A DNA stretch of 64,000 nt from Mesostigma viride (taxonomy: Eukaryota > Streptophyta > Mesostigmatophyceae > Mesostigmatales > Mesostigmataceae). Under the pieces are notes generated by a model, which was not told where the DNA came from, made no database searches, and saw only the letters and a program-made list of their open reading frames with translations. The position numbers and the translations under genes are program-made. Shown in pieces: positions 56,147 through 64,000 of the stretch (the stretch's first letter is position 1; every line of letters starts with the position of its first letter). Location of the stretch: positions 1,196,590-1,260,589 of the forward strand of contig RPFO01000132.1 of the NCBI GenBank assembly GCA_009746045.1, written 5' to 3'.

Positions 56147-57538
56147 GTCCGCTAAAACGTTGCAATTAAGTATATCAACGAGACGACCAGCTCAGGGCCG
56201 TGATTTCGGAATTAGGCCGTTGGAGCCAAGCACACCCCCAATTGGGCGATCACGGCACTTATCCGATAAGGGACCTCACGAGGTCGCTGCATCTTCCGAA
56301 TGTGCTGTCTCCTCGCTGCTTCTCACGAGCCGTCACTCAAGCCTTTGTCAACTGAGCTCCGCCTCCCGCGTCCTGAGCAACTCAACCCGCTATTCATTTC
56401 CAAGGGCTATGCGCTCCTTGCTCCTTGCTGACACTCGAAAAATCTACACTCGATGAGTCTAATTGTATAACTTGGTAAATCTCAGCTGTATAACGTAAAT
56501 TTCGAATGCCATTACAACTTTGGATCCATGACGCCGAAACCCGAGCAACGCAGCAGCTCAGTGGCCAAGATCTCCAAACCATATCCATATACCATATCTC
56601 ATGCCGCGCCCTGCTCATGCGTGAGAACTGAGAAGACGGACCTTGCCGCGATAACTTCCGGCCTCGCGGCCTCGCTGGCAGGCGGCAGAATAACTGATTT
56701 GGCGGGAAATAGGGCTGTCAAGACTTCGTGTGCGCGTACACCACAAGACTTCGTGTACAGGCAGCGGCCAGCGGGGCGGTCCCGAATTATTTCGCGCCAA
56801 AATATTGCGCGAAGGATATTCGCGCGGTTACCGACATAGATTACCTCCGCAGTCCGGACCGTGAAACATATTTTGGTGCATCTATATGACGAGGGGCACC
56901 TCTTGCGGAGGTGGCCATGGAGAGGCGCGTTCCGTCGAAACAAGCCTAATCTGCCAAGCGAATGGCGAAATATTTATCCCAATGATATAAATCGATGTTG
57001 AAGTATGATGTTTTATAGCCAAATATGCATTATCTAGCTAACAGTCGGTTGGGCACACCTGTGTCGTAGGGTACCAGCGGGATTGAGAGCTTTTTCATGG
57101 CGGAGCGGCAGCAAGACGCTGGAATGGGAAAAGGCAGGGGGGGTGCGGCCTGCCTGGCGGGAGAAAAGAAGGTTCGTCCGCTGTGACTCGCTGCACTGCC
57201 ATGCACCTGCAACCTTGATATCAAACAGTTTTTTGCTTGCCATTGAGTTGATCATGACGCCGCAACTTCCACGATCGGGATGGGTTGGATTGCGTTTTGT
57301 GAAGGCTACCGTTAACACACTTGACGCGTCTGATCAATGTTTCGACTCCGTGATCTTGCACAATGCGCGTACGCGTTCCTCTAGATAGAAAGCTAGCTGC
57401 ACCTGTACTAACTACTTATAAGCCTGTGATCCCGGAAACCCGCCATGAGTACTACGACGTCTGTATTGCTCACCAGAAAGTTGCCTTCGACACTCGTATG
57501 CATGTGACTTTATCTCTCATGAGTGGGTCGTTCAGAGC
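56147..57538. other. Divergent intergenic region with a TIR-element relic
   Basis: Lies between two divergently transcribed genes and should hold both promoters. The segment 56777-56925 (GGTCCCGAATTATTTCGCGCC, then GTCCGGACCGTGAAA and GGAGGTGGCCATGG) resembles the left end of the transposon at 2752-2870, suggesting an old relative. ORFs here lack domains. Confidence 0.4.
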
Positions 57539-58126
57539 ATGTCTGAGAAGAGGAAAGGCGGAGAGGCGAAAGGACCGGCCGAGAAGAAGGAAAAGGTGAA
57601 CGCTACCGCCGATCAGCTGTTGGCTTTCATGGATGAGGTGCCGCCATCCGAGCTCAGGGATGCGATCAAGGGTGAGATTAAGTCAGATCCACTTTTTTGT
57701 GCCAGAATGGCCCAGATTTTTCCGCTGGAGAAGAGGAAACGGCTCACCAAGCATAACCATTGCCTTCGGTGTCACCAGCACTTGGTGCTCGGCACCAAAA
57801 GCCCGCAGAAATGCATAATCGAGCACTCTGGGCAAGAGAAAAGTGACCCCTATGAGTCGGATTGGTATGAGTGGGACTGTTGCGGCAAAGGCTATAGCAT
57901 TGCGGACTGCTCATATCATGAGATGCCCACGGGGCCCGAGACCTGCTGGAAGAGCCAGCACGCCGTCAAGTGGGCGGATCTTAGCATGCAGAGTGACGAA
58001 GATGAGGGGGACGAGGGACCCAGCAAGAAGCTCGACCTCAAGCCATGCAGCAACCCGAAATGCATCAAGATCTACAACAATCAGGGCGATAGTGACGACG
58101 ATGAGGAAGAACAAGATGAGTCATGA
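57539..58126 (+). CDS. Small Cys/His-rich acidic protein, putative zinc-binding
   Basis: An intact 195-codon ORF from ATG 57539. It has a Lys-rich N terminus and a helical region (ADQLLAFMDEVPPSELRDAI). A Cys/His cluster at residues 72-98 (HNHCLRCHQH, then PQKCIIEH), a second cluster around CCGKGYSIADCSYHE and CWKSQH, and a late CSNPKC pair look like metal sites. The tail is Asp/Glu-rich. The CxxCH...CxxxxH layout recalls small zinc-binding proteins of fungi and algae, but no named family is certain. Codon use and lack of frame breaks favour a real gene. Confidence 0.65.
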   Translation: MSEKRKGGEAKGPAEKKEKVNATADQLLAFMDEVPPSELRDAIKGEIKSDPLFCARMAQIFPLEKRKRLTKHNHCLRCHQHLVLGTKSPQKCIIEHSGQEKSDPYESDWYEWDCCGKGYSIADCSYHEMPTGPETCWKSQHAVKWADLSMQSDEDEGDEGPSKKLDLKPCSNPKCIKIYNNQGDSDDDEEEQDES

Positions 58127-58845
58127 ACTTGACTGCTATTATTGATGGACGCAGCGCAGAGGTTGGCTCGGAGCTGTGGCCATTATTGGCGACGGAGCTG
58201 TTCTACTTCCTTTCTTCGTCGTCGCAGAGGGTGGCAATGCGTGTGGGTAGGGTGTCGCGACGTTTACAATCGTGCCTGGGAAGCCTCTTTATAATCACGT
58301 CATCTGTTGCCATTGGGCATTACAAAAACTTGTCAGGTCATGCATGAACATATGAAGTTTTCTCCCTGGCAAAAGCGTGGTCATGGATTGATGTGGAGAG
58401 TGTTGGGACGAGTGCTAAAAGCATGCAAGCACGCTCAGGAGTGTTGTTAGCATGCACCAGTTCTGACACCCTTTTTCTTTTTTTCTGTTAATTAATTCGC
58501 CGATTTTTGGGATCCCGGGGAATTTTTTTTCCTTACCCCTGTAGATATCGGGCTTTCTAGTAGCAGCCAACGGGTCACTGCCACGTGTCCCACGAGAGGA
58601 TCTCCCATGGGAAATCGGATTCTCGTGGGAGATCCGTCTCCCACGACACTTCTTGTCCAATGGGTCACTGCCACGTGTCCCCCATGGGAGGCCGGTCTCC
58701 CATGACACTTCCTGTCCAATGGGTCCCTGGCAGGGTCCCTGGACAGGCGGACTCGTTCGATGTGGCGCGTCATCGACTGCCACGTGGCACCCATGTCACG
58801 TGACAGGAGCGGATGGCGGGAAATCCCGATTCTCCGTGGGTATCC
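58127..58845. repeat. Intergenic with imperfect tandem/inverted repeats (58560-58745)
   Basis: Two to three units of about 85 bp share (A)ACGGGTCACTGCCACGTGTCCC and CTCCCA(C/T)GACACTTCNTGTCCAATGGG. Each contains inverted CCCATGGG/CTCCCATG segments. The short ORF at 58123-58347 has no domain. Confidence 0.5.
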
Positions 58846-58849
58846 GGTA

Positions 58850-59000
58850 ATCGAACTAACCTAACTCTAAGCTATCTAGTCTAGAAAATCCTAACTACAC
58901 TACTCATCAAAACGCCTCCTCTGCTTGGGGGGAGGTGGCTTGCCCACTGGGGCTGGCGTGTGAGCCTTGACAATCTTCTGCCACCGCGTCTTGTTCTGCA
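58850..59000 (-). mobile_element. LINE ORF2 3'-end fragment
   Basis: Matches 24490-24665: the last codons of ORF2 (Lys/Arg/Pro-rich tail) and the short 3' UTR up to CTAACCTAACTCTAAGCTATC. The terminal hairpin is missing here. It joins a plus-strand 3' UTR relic at about 59005. Confidence 0.7.
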
Positions 59001-59228
59001 TGGCACTCCCAACCATGCAGGGAGTTACTCTCTGCAGAGAAGCCATGCCCTAGCAAGCCTTTGTGTAGCCATGCTGAGCTTCCACCCCATGCCAGGCCTT
59101 TTGAGCTCTGAGACAGCATGGGGGTGCAGGTGCCCTTGGTGCACCCAGAGCAGGTGTAGTTTACACCCTACCCTTGCAGGAAGTAGCCCAGAGTGTATTA
59201 TAGGCCATATACCCCTTCTCAGGGATAT

Positions 59229-59897
59229 TAAAATTAAATTAAATTAAATTGTAACATGCCTCCGTTGGGAGATCATGTAGCACATATTCCTTGATGGACG
59301 GGTGGGGTGGAAGGAGCCGCGTAATCGAACTAACCTAACTCTAATCTAGCTAGTCTAGAAAAGTCCTAACTACCCTACTCATCAAAACGCCTCCTCCGCT
59401 TGGGGGGAGGTGGTTTGCCCGCAGGGTCGGGCGTGTGAGCCTTGACAATCCTCTTCCACCGCGTCTTGTTCTGCATGGCGGTCCAAAGAAGGGAGAGAGA
59501 GTGGATGCGGTATTCAAACTGGGCTGGGACCAGTAGGTCATCCAGCAACATCTGTACGTAGTTCGTGACATGTTTCCCTACCTTTTTGGCAATGCCCTTG
59601 GGGCCAGGCCAGGTCAGAATGTGCCGCCCTGGCTGGCCAAGCCGCTGGGGGCCGGCCAGACCAAGGGCGGTGTCGACCTGGCTGGTGCGAGCAAGGTGTC
59701 CTACAAATGCTATCCTACGCTGTCTAATCTCGTCCGAAATACGAGGCATGCCCTGATACAAAGACTCTGATGACGGGCGCTTGGAAAACCCTACGTTCAG
59801 GACCTGTCGGAGCATCCTGTAAACTGTGCCGTCTAGCCTAGATGCCAGTGTGGGGGTGAGTGTCCACGCCTCGGCGCCATACGTGAGCACCGTGATA
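59229..59897 (-). mobile_element. 5'-truncated LINE, 669 bp, 11-bp TSD
   Basis: CTCAGGGATAT flanks it at 59218-59228 and 59898-59908. The minus frame 59890-59375 encodes LTYGAEAWTLTPTLASRLDG, RMLRQVLNVGFSKR, RRIAFVGHLARTSQVDT and a Pro/Lys/Arg tail. The 3' end has the CTCCCAACGGAGG hairpin and an (AATTT)n-type tail. It sits in the 3' UTR of a plus-strand relic (59005-59958). Confidence 0.9.
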
Positions 59898-59908
59898 CTC
59901 AGGGATAT

Positions 59909-60780
59909 GTGCTACATATACTCCCAACGGAGTTATGTTACAATTCAATTCAATTCAATACTCCCAACGGAGTCATGTTCCTAATTAATTAATTAATTAA
60001 TAAATGACGTAGCATTAAAAAATTATAACATGACTCCGTTGGGAGATTAATTAGTTAATTAATTAATTAATTAATTAATTAATTAATTAATTAATTAATT
60101 AATTAGAAACATAACTCCGTTAATTAATTAATTAGAAACATAACTCCGTTGGGAGTATCTGTAGCACATATCCCTGAGAAGGGGCATATGGCCTATCATA
60201 CATTCTAGGCTACTTCCTGCAAGGGTGGGAATGTAAGCAACCCTTGCTCTAGGTGCACCAGGGCACCTGCACCCTCATGATGTATCACGCTATGCCCAGC
60301 TGAGGGGGAGCATGGCATGTGGGGGAAGATCATCATGGCTATACAAGAGCTAGGGCATGGCTTCTCGACAGAGAGCATCTCTCTGCATAGGCATAGATAG
60401 CATGGCTAAGTTCTTAATGCAACATCCATGGGGGTCCCATTATAGGCATTAATTAATTAATTAATTATCAACATCACTCCGTTGGGAGTAAATGTAGCAC
60501 ATATCCCTGAGAAGGGGCATATGGCTTTTAATACATTCTAGGCTACTTCATGCAAGGGTGGGAATGTAAGCTACCCCTGCTCTAGGTGCCTCAAGGGCAC
60601 CGGCACCACCATGCTGTCTCAGGTTCAACCCGCCTAAGGGGAGGGATCCTGGCACGGGGGAGGAAGATCATCATGGCTATACAAGAAGGGCTAGGGCATG
60701 GCTTCTCGACAGAGAGCATCTCTCTGCCTAGGCATAGCATGGCTAAATTGCAACGTCCATGGGAGTCTCATTATAGGCAT
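59909..60780. mobile_element. Cluster of LINE/HAL1-like 3' ends and TTAA tails
   Basis: At least five partial 3' ends are packed together. Plus-strand hairpins at about 59927 and 59962 are followed by (AATTC)4 and TTAA tails. Minus-strand hairpins at about 60040, 60140 and 60480 are preceded by TTAA arrays (60050-60105 is almost pure TTAA). The longer pieces carry the 3' UTR (CTGAGAAGGGGCATATGG, AAGATCATCATGGCTATAC). No coding sequence. Confidence 0.75.
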
Positions 60781-62535
60781 TGAATTGAATTGAATTGAAT
60801 TGTAACATAACTCCGTTGGGAGGATATGTAGCACATAGCCCAGAGAAGGGGCATATGGCCTATCATACATTCTAAGCTACTTCCTGCAAGGGTGGGAATG
60901 TAAACAACACTTGCTCTAGGTGCACTAGGGCATGACTTGGCTAAATTCTGAAGGCAACATCCATGGGGGCCATTATGGGCGCACATGCGCGTGGGCCACA
61001 TGCTAGGCTAAGCCTGACTAATCTACACTACTGGTATGAATTCCCTAGTCTGAGGTGGCAGGAGGGGGCTGCCAGGGCTTGTGGTCAACGTGGATGACCG
61101 CCCCCCTCCAGTATACCGGCTTCCCCCTTGCGCTCTGCCGGAGCTGGAGGTAGGTCGGCCATAGCTCGCGTCGCCGCTGTTGCTGGGCCAGGGTCAAGTC
61201 GTCGTCCAGCGTGAAGCGAGTCTCCGAGAGCTTCTTGCGGCATTTAAGGAACGCCAGCTTGTCCGCCATGTACTTAAAGGTGAGGAGCACGGGTGCCGGG
61301 CCAGCCTTCCCCCGCGCGCGGGGGAGGCGGACAGCCGACATGTCCAGCTCACCAGTGAGTAACATGGGGGCAAAAATGGCGCCCTCAAGAAGGCTCGTGG
61401 AGGTCTCACCTGCCGGCTGGTCAAAGTGCTTGACGATGACATTGTGGCTGCGCCGGGCGATGTCGGCTTCCTCGCGAAGGTCGAGGGCTTGTTGCTTGAG
61501 TTGTGCCGAGATGGTGGAGGTGGTGGAGGTGGTGTGCTGCTTAAGCAAGTCCGCCCAGGTGGAGGGAGCATCGCCGGCCGGGCCAGCAGGCGCCGGCTGG
61601 GCGGCGATGTCCTTCACCGCCTGGGCGGTGAGGCCGGCGGTGTCATGCAAGCTCTCAAGGGCGTTGGCAGTGGCTTCGGAAGGCGTTGTTGGTCGAGGTC
61701 GAGGAGCTGGGCTTTGATGTCGGCAGTGGAGGCGGAAATGGCAGTGGAGGTGGCGGTGAGGTGAGGAAGTTCAGCTGCCAGCGGGCCACCCATTGCTGCG
61801 ACGTCAGCAGCAAGGGGGGTCACGTGCTGCTGAAAGGCTTCCATGAGGATGGAACGGAGGGTGGGGGCGGAGATGGATGGAGCCCAGATCTCGCCGTCAG
61901 AGCGCTGGAGAAGGGAGTTGAGGATGGCACGCTGGAGAACGGGGCGGGGGGAGCCGAAAACCATGCTGACGTTGTGCCAGCGACGGCCGTCGGTGACGAG
62001 GAGGCGTCCGGTGGCGTGGAGATGGATGCACAACTTAGTCGTAAAGCGAGGCGTAGTCTCCGTCTCCGAAGAAGATGCAGTCCAGAGCAGCGGATGGAGA
62101 CATGTTGGTCCAGTCGTGATCATCGACCTCGAAAGGTCTAAGCCGAAAGCGCGGTTCCGAGGGGCGTGAGGACCCTCCTGGTTTGTCGGCTGAGCGGGCG
62201 CGTTTAGGGTCGGGCGATGCCGATGGCGAGGCATTGAGACCGGGAGGTTGCTGGGTGACCACCAGTGCACGACTAGTGTCACCGCTGCCTGCCGGATCTG
62301 GCGAAGCGGCAGCCTCAGCTGCCGCATTGTCAAAGGCGAGCGCATCCGCCAAACTGCGTTGCGTCGACAGGCGTTTGCTCGTCATATATTGCGTTTTAGA
62401 TTCGGAAAATTATATCAGCATGTGCGTCTTAGAAAGACGAAGCGATAGTGATATTCACTGCTAAATTCGGTGCTCAAACGTGAAAGTTATGAGCTCCGCC
62501 GTCAGCCATGGCTACCTCGTGGCTCATGGCTCAAG
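60781..62535 (-). mobile_element. ORF1-only LINE, copy E
   Basis: Full-length minus-strand element: the 5' end is near 62535 (GAGCCATGAGCCACGAGG), the 3' end has the hairpin CTCCCAACGGAG (60812-60823) and an (AATTG)4 tail. Flanks CATTATAGGCAT (60770-60781) and CATTATTGGCAT (about 62549-62560) look like a 12-bp TSD with one change. It is inserted in another element's 3' UTR. Confidence 0.75.
61045..62385 (-). pseudogene. LINE ORF1 relic, copy E (subfamily B)
   Basis: The best view of the whole ORF1, with two frame breaks. It starts MTSKRLSTQRSLADALAFDN (62385), then FFGDGDYASLYD (62040), LCIHLHATGRLLVTDGRRWH, LMEAFQQHVTPLAADVAAMG, TAGLTAQAVKDIAAQPAPAG and LKQQALDLREEADIARRSHN (coiled coil). 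The C-terminal module has RLPRARGKAGPAPVLLTFKY, FTLDDDLTLAQQQRRRELWP and RGKPVYWRGAVIHVDHKPW. About 430 residues in all. Presumed RNA-binding multimer. Confidence 0.8.
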
Positions 62536-62609
62536 GGCTATGTGCTACACATTATTGGCATGGCTTGGCTAAATTCTGAAAGCAACATCCATGGGGGCCA
62601 TTATGGGCG

Positions 62610-63325
62610 CACATGCACGTGGGCCCGTGCTCCTCACCTTTAAGTACATGGCGGACAAGCTGGCGTTCCTTAAATGCCGCAAGAAGCTCTCGAGGACTCG
62701 CTTCACGCTGGACGACGACTTGACCCTGGCCCAGCAACAGCGGCGACGCGAGCTATGGCCGACCTACCTTCAGCTCCGGCAGAGCTCGCAGGGGGGAAGC
62801 CGGTATACTGGAGGGGGGCGGTCATCCACGTTGACCACAAGCCCTGGCAGCCCCCTCCTGCCACCTCAGACTAGGGAATCCATACCAGTATAGTGTAGAT
62901 TAGTCAGGCTTAGCCTAGCATGTGGCCCACGCGCATGTGCGCCCATAATGGCCCCCATGGATGTTGCCTTCAGAATTTAGCCAAGCCATGCCTATAATGG
63001 AACCCCCCCATGGATGTTGCATTAAGAATTTAGCCATGCTATGCCTATGCAGAGAGATGCTCTCTGTTGAGAAGCCATGCCCTCGCCCTTGTATAGCCAT
63101 GATGATCTTCCCCCACATGGCATGCTCCCCCTTAGCTGGGCATAGCGTGATAGACCATGAGGGTGCGGGTGCCCTGGTGCACCTAGTAGAGCAAGCTAGG
63201 GTAGCTTACATTCCCACCCTTGCATGAAGTAGCCTACTAGGATGTATTAAAAGCCATATGCCCCTTCTCAGGGATATGTGCTACATTTACTCCCAACGTC
63301 GGAGTGATGTTCCTAATTAATTAAG
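62610..63325 (+). mobile_element. ORF1-only LINE, copy F, 5'-truncated
   Basis: Starts in ORF1 (VLLTFKYMADKLAFLKCRKK, then FTLDDDLTLAQQQRRRELWP and the GAVIHVDHKPW end at 62870), followed by 3' UTR, hairpin (CTCCCAACGTCGGAG at 63291) and TTAA tail. It forms a head-to-head partner of copy E across about 62535-62610. Confidence 0.75.
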
Positions 63326-63446
63326 TAGCTTCCATCATCATTCCGTCATCATTCCGTCATCGCGACTAGGAGAAGTGCACCACCCTTATGCTGGCATCTG
63401 CCACCCCTATAGTGACCCTATAGTGACCGCGGCCTAGGATGGGTCT

Positions 63447-63481
63447 CACCCTAAGCCCTAAACCCTAAAACCCTAAACCAC
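63447..63481. repeat. Interstitial telomere-like repeats
   Basis: CCTAAGCCCTAAACCCTAAA then ACCCTAAACC: about four units mixing CCCTAAA (plant type) and CCCTAAAA (Chlamydomonas type). Too short for a telomere; probably interstitial or subtelomeric. Confidence 0.75.
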
Positions 63482-63587
63482 TTGCAAAAACAGAAGTGCC
63501 CCCTGCCACCACTGCTCACCAGGTTGTGACATTTAGGCTGGCATCTGTCACCACCCCGGCAGTTGTGATGGTGTGTTGGGGGTGTGA

Positions 63588-63988
63588 CAAGGATGGCGAA
63601 AAATTGCACGTACTTACTCTTATATAAAGAACGCCCAATTTTTCGCCACCCTGTCACCCCTTGGCGCGGGTCATAGGAGGTGTTTGTCAAGGTGTGAGAG
63701 TGATGGCGAAAAATTGCACGTACTTACTCTTATATAAAGAACGCCCAATTTTTCGCCACCCTGCCACCCCTTGGCGCGGGTCATAGGAGGTGTTTGTCAA
63801 GGTGTGAGAGTGATGGCGAAAAATTGCACGTACTTACTCTTATATAAAGAACGCCCAATTTTTCGCCACCCTGCCACCCCTTGGCGCGGGTATAGGAGGT
63901 GTTTGTCAAGGTGTGAGAGTGATGGCGAAAAATTGCACGTACTTACTCTTATATAAAGAACGCCCAATTTTTCGCCACCTTCCCCCAC
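63588..63988. repeat. 110-bp satellite, at least 3.6 units, with internal hairpin
   Basis: Units begin (GATGGCGAAAAATTG) at 63592, 63702, 63812 and 63921, so periods are 110, 110 and 109. Each holds GGCGAAAAATTG...CAATTTTTCGCC arms about 30 bases apart with TATATAAA between, and GGTGTGAGAGT at the joint. Units are nearly identical, implying recent homogenisation. The last unit breaks off near the window end. Confidence 0.92.
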
Positions 63989-64000
63989 TGGCCGGCGCTG

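Overview
The window looks like a transposon-rich, probably subtelomeric or pericentromeric stretch of a nuclear genome from a green alga (chlorophyte). Evidence: an intron-split gene for cytosolic ribosomal protein eS26 with GT-AG introns and a TGTAA poly(A)-type signal, a spliced MYND-finger gene, plant/green-algal CCCTAAA/CCCTAAAA telomere-like repeats near the right edge, GC-rich hairpins of the GGGGGCTCCGCCCCC kind, and LINE/LTR families resembling those of algae. No bacterial operons, CRISPR arrays or rRNA genes are visible.

Layout. 1-7.1 kb: a minus-strand Ty3-like LTR element with gag, zinc knuckle, protease and an RNase-HI-N/viroplasmin-like ORF but no reverse transcriptase. A 1.9-kb terminal-inverted-repeat transposon splits its gag. 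7.6-13.6 kb: simple-sequence territory with a ~390-bp (TTGAA)n array, 50-60-bp palindromes, two (GGGCAT)n arrays and a broken zinc-finger gene. 13.7-16.7 kb: an ORF1-only LINE with an 11-bp target-site duplication (TSD), carrying a solo LTR and a LINE fragment. 20.1-23.0 kb: the eS26 gene. 24.4-26.2 kb: LINE ORF2 fragment. 26.2-36.9 kb: a second ORF1-only LINE split by an 8.35-kb Copia-like element, itself hit by a 290-bp LINE. 37.9-44.5 kb: a restriction-like-endonuclease LINE whose product carries PHD, RING and C2H2 fingers, split by a 1.3-kb TIR element. 44.5-46.4 kb: foldback element, a 371-bp SINE-like element and an unusual reverse-transcriptase relic. 46.5-53.7 kb: more LINE copies, one split by a 1,549-bp hAT element with a perfect 8-bp TSD. 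54.1-58.1 kb: a host island (MYND protein, small Cys-rich protein). 58.5-63.4 kb: tail-to-tail LINE remnants. 63.45-64 kb: telomere-like repeats and a 110-bp satellite.

How it fits together. Three host genes (eS26, MYND protein, Cys-rich protein) sit in a sea of nested retroelements. The most coherent story is a LINE/SINE system: ORF2-bearing LINEs, ORF1-only derivatives and tiny truncated copies share a 3'-terminal hairpin (ACTCC-CAAC-GGAGT type) followed by short tandem tails such as (TTAA)n, (TTTAA)n or (AATTG)n. A 50-bp insertion consisting only of hairpin plus tail, flanked by an 11-bp TSD, suggests that this hairpin is the minimal template for target-primed reverse transcription. A second hairpin type (CACGTGAC-nnn-GTCACGTG) ends the SINE-like family.

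Limits: no alignment was run. Family names rest on motifs read by eye, and most element ORFs carry frameshifts.
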